The position numbers were made by a program, and so were the translations under genes. Below are positions 50,041 through 61,289 of a DNA stretch of 64,000 bases, in pieces. The notes below the pieces were generated by a model that worked only from the letters and a program-made list of their open reading frames with translations, did no database searches and was not told the DNA's origin. Numbering within the stretch: the first letter of the stretch is position 1; every line of letters begins with the position of its first letter. Origin of the DNA: Icerya purchasi (Eukaryota > Arthropoda > Insecta > Hemiptera > Monophlebidae); contig CM077115.1 of the NCBI GenBank assembly GCA_039619475.1, positions 310,014,734 to 310,078,733 on the forward strand, read 5' to 3'.

Positions 50041-50333
50041 CTGGCTAACCCATAGCCTTGACTGTTGTAGTCAAGTTTAGGTGTATTTGTATAAAAGCAG
50101 TAAAATTTTTCGGTCTGCTCTCCTGTTCTGGTTTTTGATCCTTTTCGGAAATCTTAAGGCCCATTGCCTATTGCAGCGACGAATGTGAAATGTGTAATGT
50201 GTTTTCTGAAAATCGATTACTGTATATTTAAATGTAACACCGCCCATTGTAGCGAGAAGTAGTCGAAAGAGGCCTAGCCGAGCGAGAGTTTTTCAAAACG
50301 CATTTTGTGCACTTCAAATGTTTCATATACATA
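50041..50333 (+). repeat. transposon-derived fragment, also found inverted near 52620
   Basis: GGCCCATTGCCTATTGCAGC and the following 40 bp (about 50158-50217) reappear as a reverse complement at about 52620-52680. The mariner at 50334 inserted directly at its right side. The parent element is not identified. Confidence 0.45.
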
Positions 50334-51686
50334 TGAGGGTCGTTTCGAAAGTCTCCGCCACGCTTTCAGATCTCAGCTTATGGTAACACTGGCAAGATAA
50401 ACAATATAAATACCATTATATTCGAGGCGGTTGTGCGAGTAACTGGTAAAAATGTCAAGGTCCTAATTAGCACCCCGTCAGTGTTTGTTTAACCATGGAG
50501 TTACCACTACAGTGCGCGTCCGGTTTTTGTGAACAAAGTGTGCAGTTATTTGTTAGTTCGTTACGAAAAATTTTTCAGCTAAAAAGATACACGACGATTT
50601 GAAAAATACGTATGGTGCTAATGCAATGTCGAACACCTGACCCGTTCGTGAATGGATTCGGCATTTTAAAACCGGTAGAACGAACTTACACGATAAGGCG
50701 CGAGCCGGCTGCCCAAGCGATGCAGTAAATGACGAGACGACATCTGCTGTTCTCGAGTTGTTTAAACATGATCGTCGCTATACAATTTCGGAAATGAAAC
50801 TGCTGTTAGCGGAGCGATTTCTGATCAACCTTTCACGTGTCTCCATCTCTCGGCTGTTAATGGAAGCCGGATTTCGGAAGATGCGTGCCAGATGGGTCCC
50901 TCGACTTCTCAGCGAAGAACACCGTGCGAACCGTATGGGTACTGCTCTTTCATTTCTTACCCAGTGTCACAATGGCCCGGACATTCTTTCCAGGGTGGTC
51001 ATCGGCGATGAGATATGGGTGCACTATAGTACTCCAACCACGAAAATCGATACCACGGTTTAGAAACGAGTAAATTCGTCGCGGGCGAAAATATGCAAAG
51101 CAGAGAAGTCTGCGAAGAAGCTTATGACTACGATCTTTTGGGACTGCTATGGGCCTCTTTTGATCGAATTTATACCTCGAGGTGCTACTATAAGCTCCGA
51201 TAGTTATTGACAAACGTTGGATAATTTGAAAAAAGCCATAAAAAAATAGCGACCGGGCCTTTTGATGGAAAAATTAATCTTGATTCAGGATAACGCACGG
51301 CCTCATTGCTCTCACGTTACGCTGCAGCACATCGAAAAATGGATATGGTTGGTCTTCGAACACCCAGCAAACTCCCCGGGACCTGCGCCGTCTGATTTTC
51401 ATTTTTTCCTCTTGTTGAAACGGTTTTTGGGTATACAGCTATTCAACGATGATGACAAACTCAAGAACAACGTGACAACCTACTTACAAAAGTTGGATGC
51501 GCAGCAGTACCAGCTTGGCATAGAAAAACTCGTTTATCGTTACGGCAAATGTTTAAATAATAATGGCGACTATATTGAGAAATAAAGAATTTCATGACGA
51601 ATCGAATGGTGAGTTCATTTTTTTTTTGTAGCTCAATTAGGGACTTTTCCACAGAGTAATGGCGGAAACTTTTGAAACGTCCCTCG
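50334..51686 (+). mobile_element. nearly full-length mariner transposon
   Basis: 1353 bp with terminal inverted repeats at 50334-50360 (TGAGGGTCGTTTCGAAAG...) and 51660-51686 (about 27 bp, four mismatches), flanked by TA (50332-50333 and 51687-51688). It encodes one transposase on the + strand. Size, TA target and ends fit the mariner family. Confidence 0.92.
50495..51585 (+). pseudogene. mariner transposase with five in-frame stops
   Basis: From about 50578 to 51585 a single frame runs without a shift but has stops at 50638, 51061, 51208 and 51247; a fifth at 50554 lies just upstream. The candidate start at 50495 is in another frame. The DNA-binding part has 'KIHDDLKNTYG' and 'REWIRHFKTGRT'. 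Catalytic aspartates are all present: GDEIW (51007), QDNARPH (51289) and APSDFHFF (51394), with 34 residues between the last two (DD34D type). WVPRLLSEEHRANR is the WVPHEL-like linker. The protein cannot be made as it stands. Confidence 0.88.
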
Positions 51687-51688
51687 TA

Positions 51689-52599
51689 TTTGACATTATA
51701 GCTGTCTTTTACATAACAATTCTTTTCCATTTTTAATTTATAAATATATATATATATATTGTTTGTAATTTATATCCATATTTGTCTCTTTTTTTATTTA
51801 ATTTCTATGTAATGGAAAAACTCATTGAAATAGTTGGGAAGTATGAATTTTTCTACAATACAGAATACAAAGATTTAAAAAAATGTAAATGTGAAAGATA
51901 ATATTTGATCTGTAATTATATAAAAACTTAAAATAAAAGATGGTAAGTTATTTTTCGTTTGTATTTAAAAGTTTACATGCAGTTTTAAAATCTGTTTTGA
52001 ATTTTATCATTATATAGAAGAATTGAAATATCATTTAGAAAATGTTTAATGGTTTTATAATTTATTTTTGTAAAAAACATTTAGAACTTCAGAAAAATGC
52101 CCATTAAAATTTAATAATTCAAAATGATTAAATTAAAATCAATAATTGTATTGTAGTGTTTTAATTAGAATATTAAGTCAATCAATTTACAATTTATTAC
52201 AAAATAGGACCTAAAAACTAAAAGTTATTATACTGTAGTAAAACATTGATTATTTAATTTTTTGTATAAGATATTTAATTTTGATCCTACGTAAATATAT
52301 AAATGTACTACTAGGTCTCATAATAAAAATTTGGAACAAGTTCGGCGTTATTTATAAATCTAATATGTATACATTTTTGTTGTTTCAATATTTGTAACAT
52401 TTATACAGAGTTTGATTTTTAGTCTATATTAATACCCCAAGTATTTAACTTGTTGCCGATTATTAGACGAGTATCACTTTATTACATAATAAACTTTGTT
52501 AACACAGAAACCTATATTAAAATGAAAACAAACGATTAAAGATAAAAGTAAAAGACTGAATAAAAAATCAATAATTTAATCGCAACCTATTATTTCCAC
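51689..52599. other. AT-rich spacer
   Basis: No gene or named element; (TA)n at about 51745-51760. Confidence 0.4.
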
Positions 52600-52800
52600 G
52601 CTCAGCGAACTTGCTGAAATGAGCAGTCGAAAATAACACATTTCACATTCCTCGCTGCAATGGGCAACGGGCCTAATAAGGCCTTTTTTAACAATTCGAT
52701 AGAATCGCTCCGTGAGAGTTTCATGTGGAATGTAAGGCCTAAGGAACGTACGGAGTTTTCAAATGGGAGCTGATGAATATTTAGGAACAATTTTAGAAAT
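52600..52800 (-). pseudogene. short LINE fragment (RT thumb-like)
   Basis: The minus frame has 'LNIHQLPFENSVRSLGLTF', like the '..i.....vk.LG..fD' block after the RT palm, and the rest is unclear. The low-coordinate part is an inverted copy of the repeat near 50158-50217. Confidence 0.4.
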
Positions 52801-54110
52801 TTGGTTAGTTTGTATGATGGAAGGAGACATCGTTTTTTCCGTTAAAACTAAGATGTGGTGACAGCTAATCTCAGGAACTACTGAATCGATTTCATTCTAG
52901 TTTTCATCTATAGATAAATCGATCTTTGAAAAGAAGGTTTTAGAGCATAATTTGTACCATTTTTTGGTGCGAGTCAAACGACCCATGCGGATTTTTATCG
53001 ATGGAAGGAATGAAAATAAAATGGATATTTAAAAAAAAAAAAAAGTATTTACTATAATATAAATAAATTCTGGATAAACGGATTTTTTTTTTATTAATTT
53101 CTAGATACAGATTTCAAGGGGTATTAATTTATAAGGTATGCTGTGGGTAACAGTTGGTGTAAATATAAATTCTAGATAGCATTGTATTAATTTTTAACAC
53201 AAGCAAAAAAAAAAAAAGCGTTGTTTATTAGTCTTATAATAAATTGTGATTCAATTATTACATTATTGTAATAAATTAATTGTTATATATATATTATTAT
53301 TTTTATGTAGTACACGATTAAAAGAATAGGTTTAGTAAGAAATAATTGAAATAACGGATGACAAACTGACTCTTTACAAACAACAAGGGGGGGGGATCTG
53401 TAGTTGATCGAAACTCTCTGGACTCTGGTTTGATCGTAGCAGGCATAAGTTACAGAGAGGTGAACGCGAAGAATGTTAATTAAAAAAGCGAAAAAAAAAA
53501 AAAAAAAAAGCTAAAGTTATTCACATTTAAAGTTCAAGGAAGCAATTTATAAAATTATCGAATAGTAGGGGGGAAATTAAATTGCGTGAAAGAATAAAGA
53601 ACAGCTGATTGCAATGATGAAAGCAACGAGACCTGCATAAATAATACTCATTTGACTTTATTAAGTGTTTCGGCGAAGAAGGTGAAATCGCGGAAAGCAG
53701 CTTTATCACGTAGACATAGCACTGAATTACTATCATAGTCGGATATTATTTATGTAAAAACGACGCATTATAAATAAATCCTTATAATTAATTCGGATAC
53801 TTAATGTAACAACTACGTAATATTCCGTAAAAAAATAGATATCATTAGAATATTGCAGAAATTGAATTTACAGAGAAATCATTAAAAAATCGTGCAGCAG
53901 AAACTTCAGTAGTTGCTGCTATTATTGTGGTTCGCTGTTTTAAGCTGTATTAAAAGATTATTTTAATTTTATGTCAGGATGACTTCGTCATGCCCGCAAA
54001 AGAAAAGTATATTCAATAGAGGAAATAAATGTTCAATTGGAAATATAGATCGAAATTTAAAACAGTGGCATATTTAAATTAATATGCGAGGCAAAACCAC
54101 AATAAACATA
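52801..54110. other. no gene recognised
   Basis: AT-rich with several A runs and a G run near 53388-53396. No supported coding frame. Confidence 0.4.
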
Positions 54111-54191
54111 TACAGGGGTGAGCAAAAGTCAGGGTGCACTATCGAAAACTGCACGTGTGCGTTTGCACCCTGACTTTTGCTCATTCCTGTA
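54111..54191. mobile_element. 81-bp hairpin MITE with TA target sites
   Basis: TACAGGGGTGAGCAAAAGTC... and its inverted counterpart ...GACTTTTGCTCATTCCTGTA flank a centre of about 25 bp. The arms are about 28 bp with two mismatches. TA at both ends fits a Tc1/mariner-type miniature element. Confidence 0.85.
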
Positions 54192-54659
54192 TGTGTAAAT
54201 TTAATGTGAAATTCAAATTTATGAATTTTAAAAAGCGCATATATATGTGCCGAACTGTATGCAATTTTTTCGATACGATTTAAACATTTTCGATTTCAAA
54301 TCGGTAAGATGAGAATCAAGAAACTGCAATTTAGATTCGCAATAGCGATACTATTTTTATTTTACTGCTACTTACTTCGCTACGAATTTAAAATAACACT
54401 TTTTTTTTTTTATCTAGTCGAATTTTTCCACAAAAAATACACCTCTGCTATAATTTATTTATAATAACCATTATATATGAGTTATAGGAAAAGAATAGAA
54501 TTTATAAGTTGTAAAAGCTTAATATTTTATTAAACAAGAATAAGATCTTAATTAAAACACATAATTTTAGCGGGTTTCTGGCAAATTGTTCTACTACTTT
54601 ATTATAAAAGTCTTCCAAATTGTCCATGATTACGCGCCTATGAATACTCATCATGACCA

Positions 54660-54735
54660 GTTAATTAAAAAGTTCCAAGGCTCCAGGGGGGCAGCTGTCC
54701 CCTTGACCCCCGCGGGCGACGCCCATGATAATATA
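54660..54735 (-). repeat. GC-rich palindromic repeat end
   Basis: Read on the minus strand it carries GGGGTCAAGGGGACAGC followed by CCCCC, close to the GGGGTCAAGGGGCACAGCCCC hairpin of the repeats at 45526 and 46803. Probably the same repeat family or end type. Confidence 0.45.
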
Positions 54736-55562
54736 TATTTTTACATTTCATTCGCAAAATGCTCCCAAATAAATAGATACCTCTCTAGTGAATCTTACAG
54801 ACAAATTAAAAGCGGCGAATGTAATAATGTGTGAATTATTCTACTGGCTCTCAAATTCGCTGAAATAGAGCTGTCTGTAAGTAACTGAAAATAAACGTTA
54901 AGGCAAAGTTGTCAAATGAAATTTTTCTAGCTGGTCAACTTGGGCGCTGGTGGTGACACGGCGTTTTTCGATTCAAATTCCGCTGCCGCGCGTTGAAAAT
55001 CTCATTAACGGAACATTTCGCAAATATTAAAATCGGTCACTACGTCGGCCGAGTATAGATAGCGCCACTATTAGTATTGCTTACTCGCGTACAATTTTCA
55101 AATTTTTTAACCGTACTGTTGTGTATATGTTAAAAGTAAAATACATTTAACATACGTGGTTGATTAGTTTTGGTTTTTTTGGTTTTTTCTTTTAACTTTT
55201 CGATGCTTAGAATTTGATTTATGAAGTTTATAAATTTTTAAGATGTGCGATGGTTTTTCTTTTTAATATACAATTTCTGACTTTCTTAGAGTGCATTTAT
55301 TAAAAACAATTAGCGTAAAAACACCGATAGTTTGGAACGTAAGTACGGCGATTGTAAATTAAGAATTATGACTTTATGATTACCATTAATTTGGATAGTT
55401 TTAAATGCGATTATTTTTAATAAATAAATAAATTTCCGTAAAAGAGATCAAAATAGAACGAGAGAAATAGCTATCGCGTTAATATGAATATATATATAAG
55501 TAAATCGGATTTACCAGTGTGTAATACCGTCTATTGTATGAAATATTAAATTATATTTTCAG
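54736..55562. other. no gene recognised
   Basis: AT-rich up to the acceptor at 55561-55562; a pyrimidine tract (TATATTTTCAG) precedes it. Confidence 0.4.
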
Positions 55563-55799
55563 CTATGTCTGATAATAACTTTGGATATTGCGTGGAAGAT
55601 AAATTCTATGCCGGCTGAAGGATTGCAGTTCACAAATTTTTTTATGTTCCCGAAAATGCACGAAGAACGTTTAATAGCATTTAGTCCAAATGATGGCCAT
55701 AAGTTTCGAGAGTCGTTTGAAAAAAAGTATGGTCAAAAAGGAAATAAATTAATCGAAATGCTCGGGCAAGGGTCGACTGTTCTGCAACCCAGCAGTTCG
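55563..55799 (+). CDS. internal exon of an unidentified gene
   Basis: Acceptor TATATTTTCAG at 55552-55562, 79 codons without a stop, donor GTAAGC at 55800. Translated in phase 0 it starts with a mildly hydrophobic stretch (LCLIITLDIAW), then FFMFPKMHEERLIAF, SPNDGHKFRESFEKKYGQKG and a serine-rich end. The amino-acid make-up is that of an ordinary folded protein and is unlike the random AT-rich frames around it. Phase 0 at the donor matches the candidate exon at 62778. I do not recognise the family. No transposase or RT motif is present. Confidence 0.6.
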
Positions 55800-56744
55800 G
55801 TAAGCGAGTCTCAGTTATTTTTGACTTATTTTCGTTACTTGTGCGAAAACTTAAAATTAAATATTTTTTTTCAACGTAACTGTTTTAACAGACAAACCGG
55901 AAAAATTAAAATATATCTTCACGAATCGCGTACCTTTTGTCAAAAACGCTAACACAGTTTTTGTAATTAATACGTGACACTTTTTTTTCTTTTTTTTTTT
56001 TTTTTTTTGTAATTATCGTTCACTAAACGGAGGAGTGTAACACAAAAAAAAAAAAAAATCGTATATTTTAATTTTAAAATTTAATTATTTCGCGAATAAA
56101 GATGTGTAAACTATAGTGTGTTCGCTATATTTGTTGATAACTATCGTCAACATACTTTTGTATATCAAAAGTTAACAAATTGTAATTTTAATGTATAGTA
56201 GCAACAAATTTTTTCCCCCAATTGTTTCATTCAACATTTTTAAATTGATATTTTTTGACATGAATAATAAAATAAAATTGCGTTCAGAACCATTAAACTG
56301 ATTTGAAATACCCTAATAAAGAGAGAGAGAGAGAGAGAGAGAAACAAAATTTAAAAAAAAGAAAAAATCAGGAAAAATGTTTGTTAGAAAAGAGAAATAA
56401 ACAAAAACGTGACTGATATTTTCAATTAGCGATAATGAAATATTAAAGTCGAGTTATAAAAAAACCTAAAAGAAGACATCCCCCCTTCAGGAATTTTTCT
56501 TCTTTCCCCCGCGTCGATTAAGAAAACTCATTTAAGATGCTTTTATCGAAATGATGAACGTATGTGATTCCCGCTTTTCTGTTTTTTTCAAGAGAAAAAG
56601 GAAAAAAAATATTTCTCTAATTTTTTTAGAATCTTTCAGGGAGATGAAATTAAATATTTCATGTTATATATTGCAACGTCCTCCTAGTTTTCGTATAGAA
56701 TGAATTATTTGAATATTTTACTTTAATAAAATAGTTCTCAGTCG
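55800..56744. other. presumed intron, simple repeats
   Basis: T run at about 55980-56007 and (GA)n at 56320-56341. No gene. Confidence 0.4.
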
Positions 56745-58300
56745 TTGGTAGCAACTATGGCGACGATTTCTCGATATAATCCTCGGTCCCTTGACGTGTG
56801 GAATAAATCTTCTACCTTCATAGACGACCACTGTTGGATATTATCAAGCCAAGAAATCGCTCTTCTGTCAACTCTTCTTTTTCCTTCTACATATATACCT
56901 AACCCCATTATTATACGGTCTGTGACAGTTTATATTTTACCCCTCTTAATGTGTGCGCCAAGTATGCTGTTTTTCTTCGTTTGATTATATTTAATAACTC
57001 TCGTGTCTTTTTTCAATATATTTAATAGTTCTGCAGTCCACAGTATGCGCAGTATACGGCGGTAACATCACATTTCGAAGGCTTCTGTAGTGTTTATTAT
57101 TTTAGCATTTAGCGTCCATGATTCACAGCCATACAACAACACTGACCATACGTAGAAAGCTCTGATTTGAGTGTTTTCCTCATTTTTCATAAATGTTACT
57201 CTGGCCTGCCCTGTTCTACATTTAATTTCTTACGTCGGGTCTCCAGTGCTATTAAGCCCAGCGCCTAGGTATTTGTATCTGTTTACTACTTCTAATTCAC
57301 CATTTCTTAGTATTATCTTCGGTTTACTGTCACTGTTACTTTAGTTTTCTTAGTATTAATTACATTCTATTGTTTTCAATAATATTTCCAGATCCTTCGC
57401 ATTTTCAGTTATTATTACCGTGTCGTCTGCGTATCTTACATTGTTTATGATTTCACCCCCTATTTTGATACCTTCAGGTCCATTTAATAAAAGCTTCTCT
57501 AAATATAATATCCGCGTATACACATTAAACAATGCTGGCGACAAAACCTGCCTGACACCGCGTTCGATTTTGATATTATCTGTCCTTTCAGCATTGTTTA
57601 CTATCACTACTGTGTCATTTGTTGTAAATATAATTTTTTTATTAATCTTCCTGTCTGCAGTATCTAAGCAAATTCTTGTAATATATTAAATAATTCGCCG
57701 TGCCGTACTTTATTGAAGTCTATAAAACACATACATATATATTGGCCGTTGGAATTTTTTTATTTTTGAATTAATATATTCATGCGGAATAACGCATCTC
57801 TAGTTCCGAGCCCACGTCGGAAACCAAATTGTTCTTTACTTATATTTTCTTCACATTTTTTCGGTATTATAGCTTGTATTATTCGCGGTAGTATTTTTAA
57901 TGTATGGCTAGTTAAAACTTATGGGTCTGTGTAATCGTTACAAGATATTGGACTGCTGGTGGTCTTCGGAAGCATAACTAAATTCGACACTGACCATTCT
58001 CTCGGTATTTATCCTGTCTTATTGAACAATCGGGTCAGTAATACTTGCGTCATCAAAGAGTTTGATTATCTCTGCTACACCATTATCTGGTCCTGTTACG
58101 TATTTTAGCGCATTTTGTTTCTTCAACTACTTCATCTTCTAATATATGGAGAACATCCTTATCATTTTGTTCATTATAAATATTAATCTAATGTGATTAT
58201 TCCGCGCTTCTTTAATTTCTTCACTTTTTATTAATGGTTGACTTGCATTATTTTTTTTTAACATCATTGGTTTTCTTTGTAAATAAATAAGCTGTGCTAA
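56745..58300 (-). mobile_element. LINE relic: RT to the C-terminal end
   Basis: On the minus strand: RT blocks from about 58150 (RPIS-like), 'RGVRQVLSPALFNVYTR' (57560) and 'VRYADDTVII' (57430, YADD box). Then 'FYVWSVLLYGCESWTL' (about 57170), 'EAFEM*CYRRILRILWT' (about 57080-57030) and 'GKRRVDRRAISWLDNIQQW' (about 56880), ending near 56745. This is the layout of the 'YGCE.W' group of insect LINE polyproteins. Many stops and shifts; the endonuclease is not seen. Confidence 0.8.
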
Positions 58301-58331
58301 TTTACCACTCAGCAAAAATTTAATCTTCGCG

Positions 58332-58761
58332 CTTTTAGTAAATTCGACATAGTAATTGTACGGGTGCTGATAGTTTGCCCATATTAAAACTTTCGACGCA
58401 GATATCGACTAAATGCAAAGAATATAAGACATATTTTTTATTCATCGAGGTTAAAGCTTACATCACATTTTTTTTTTTTTGCTTATTACGGATAATGAAC
58501 TTAAGGTGAATGGGGATCACCTTCTCCCCAAATGGAATTGCTAGTAACTTTTAGTAAATTCGACATAGTAATTGTACGGGTGCTGATAGTTTGCCCATAT
58601 TAAAACTTTCGACGCAGATATCGACTAAATGCAAAGAATATAAGACATATTTTTTATTCATCGAGGTTAAAGCTTACATCACATTTTTTTTTTTGCTTAT
58701 TACGGATAATGAACTTAAGGTGAATGGGGATCACCTTCTCCCCAAATGGAATTGCTAGTAA
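58332..58761 (+). repeat. two tandem copies of a 215-bp unit, nearly identical
   Basis: Copy 1 58332-58547, copy 2 58548-58761, then a partial third start (CTTTTAGTAAATT) at 58762. By eye the only difference is the length of an internal T run (12 against 10). Each copy ends with a hairpin-forming AAGGTGAATGGGGATCACCTT. No coding frame. Confidence 0.92.
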
Positions 58762-59051
58762 CTTTTAGTAAATTAGATATTTTTACCCTTCATGTCTCAA
58801 TTATTCGAGTTTTTTTCCATATATTGAACACACTTTTGATGAATTTATTTAACCAATTATTATAACTTTTTTAAGAAAAATCGTTCATTTGCGTGATGTT
58901 TTTGCCTTAGTTTTTAATTTTTTTTTTTAGAATTTCAATTCTAGAAATATCGAATTAATATTTTCCGAGTGGACTTCAGTTCCAACAAGTGCTGTGTTAA
59001 TGTGTTCTATAATTTCTAATTGAGTTTTTTTCTTCTTTTCAGACACATATA

Positions 59052-59293
59052 CAGGGTGCGGCAGCATAATTTCCTATTTTAAAATGCGCCACTTTTTTTC
59101 TACTAAGTTTTGTTAAAGAGAAATAATAACAGAAAATCGAAATAAAACTGCAAGGGAAAAAGCATACATATTACCACAATGGGGGATCTAGAGTACGTAT
59201 TTCGCGATTTTCTGTTATTATTTCTTTAAAAAATTTAGTAATAAAAACAAGAGTGGCACATTTTAAAAAAGGAAATTATGCTGCCGCACCCTG
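59052..59293. mobile_element. 242-bp MITE with about 90-bp inverted repeats
   Basis: Begins CAGGGTGCGGCAGCATAATT and ends with its inverted counterpart, flanked by TA (59050-59051, 59294-59295). The arms extend to AACAGAAAATCG with small indels. No coding frame; Tc1/mariner-type MITE. Confidence 0.9.
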
Positions 59294-59295
59294 TA

Positions 59296-60074
59296 TTATT
59301 TCAACTACAGCGTGCCCGAATCATCATCATCTAAAACACTCAAGTTACTACAAAATTATTTCTCACATAAAAATTTAATATTGGGAGAATATTTATTTAT
59401 CGATTTTTGAAATTAGACTAGGAGGAGCACATTTTCAGCACAGACAGCAAACAATTTCAATCTAATAGTACGTTGATTAGCTTGGATGTCGGAATTTAGA
59501 AAGAGTTTCATATAGAAAAGAAGGTTAAATATGGTACTCCGGGGAGACTTGTTACTTCAGCCTTGTAATAGTATTGCATAGTTAAACACACGCTGTTACA
59601 CTTGTGTTAATTACATTGTGACGAAGGATTTTATAATATGGTATTCTATATTGAAACTCTGAATTTTTTGTAGTTTTATAAGTGTACCTGTAATATACAA
59701 TTACTATGTAAAAAATGAGTCGGTCTATAATTTTATTTTCGATCAGGTTGGTGGGTTTTGTAATATCGCTGGAAATAATTATTTATGTAAAAGTCCATGG
59801 GGGTATTGATAATTTCAGGAATTTTAGCGAGGAAAATTTTTATTACTTAATAATATTTTTTAGTCCAATATGTAAGTATTGAATTTATTGAAATTTATAA
59901 TAGTATGTAATGGAGAAATGCGTTTAGTGAAGTGTCGTAATCATTTAAATCGCTTGCAGAATTTTCGACGGCATGAATGTAAACATTTTGTGAATAAGGA
60001 GTGGGCAGTTTTGGTAGGTTAGTTTCGAAAAATGCGTTTCCAAAATTTTAAAACCGTTTATCGATTTTAAATAT
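59296..60074. other. no gene recognised
   Basis: AT-rich DNA between the MITE and the LINE at 60075. No supported coding frame. Confidence 0.35.
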
Positions 60075-60347
60075 ATGACTAGAAATAGTAACAGGGCTTG
60101 GAAACTACTTAAAAATATGAATAACGAAAAACAACAACCAAAAGAGCATATAAATGTGACATCTGATCAAATAGCTCATACACTCTTGATGAATGGGAAA
60201 ATCAAAGGAAATAAAATTAAAACAAAGCTGAAAATACAAGTGGAAAATAATAATAATACCCAGAGTGTCCTTGACGAACCCTTCATGTTAGAAGAGCTGG
60301 ATAACGCGATAAATAGAATGTGAAATGCAGGAAAGCAGCCGGAATAG

Positions 60348-60782
60348 ATGATGACTGAACAGATGAAACATTTAGGACCCAAAGCAAAACACTGGTTACT
60401 TGGAATGATAAATAAGTGCGTCACTACCAATCAAATACCAAAGGAATGGCAGAAATCACATGTCGTAGCGTTGGTTAACCCGGGAAAACAACACATAGAT
60501 CCTAAACTTTTTAGACCGGTATCACTACTATGTCACACTTACAAAGCTTTCGAGAGTATTATATTAAATAGAATAATGACAAAAATTGATGATAAACTTA
60601 TAAAACAACAAGCGGGGTTTCGAAGTGGTAAATCATGCACAGCGCAAGTGCTGAATCTAGTACAAGAAATAGAAGATGGCTACGAAAACAAAATGATTAC
60701 CGGTGCTGTTTTCATAGACTTAAGTGCAGCATATGATACAGTCAATCGTAGACTACTATTGAAAAAAATATATACGAATTAA
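60348..60782 (+). pseudogene. LINE reverse-transcriptase, fingers and first palm part
   Basis: 144 codons with 'KLFRPVSLLCHTYKAFESII' (block 2), 'QQAGFRSGKSCTAQVLNLV' (block 2a/3) and 'GAVFIDLSAAYDTVNRRLL' (block A, catalytic D in F-D-L-S-A-A-Y-D). A stop at about 60780 separates it from the later blocks. Confidence 0.88.
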
Positions 60783-60845
60783 CCGGAGATACCAAACTTA
60801 CAAAAATTGTAGGAACATTACTGAGAGATCGTAGATTTTATGTAA

Positions 60846-61180
60846 CACTCATCATCATCATTTCCATCTCCTATTCAGGAGGTTGGTGCGGTCCCTCGTT
60901 TTACTACAGTTGTCTCTGCATGGCCATTTGTATTCCTTCCAAGAGTGAATTTATTCCAGCTATTCCATGTATGTAATCCATCTGTCTCCTTCCTCGTGGT
61001 CTATTTTGATATCTTCTAGTTTCTTTTTATTTTTCTGATGTGTCTTTCGATTTCCCATTGTAGTAAAACTTCCTTTGGTACCGCATTGTTGAAGGGTATC
61101 TCTCAGTTTTGTTGCACGTTTGTTCCCACCTGTAGAGTTCCGCACCAGGGAGGGTGCGGGGGAACTCGAGTCAACCACTA
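60846..61180 (-). other. foreign insertion inside the LINE
   Basis: RT homology stops at FYVTL (60845) and resumes at about 61185 (KSRWRRQNNGLPQGSVLAP), so about 340 bp were inserted. The insert contains CATCATCATCAT near its left end and an open minus frame (61244-60960) without known motifs. Source not identified. Confidence 0.6.
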
Positions 61181-61184
61181 CAGA

Positions 61185-61252
61185 ATCAAAAAAGCAGATG
61201 GAGAAGACAAAATAATGGATTACCTCAGGGAAGTGTGCTAGCACCGGTACTA

Positions 61253-61289
<37 letters not shown>

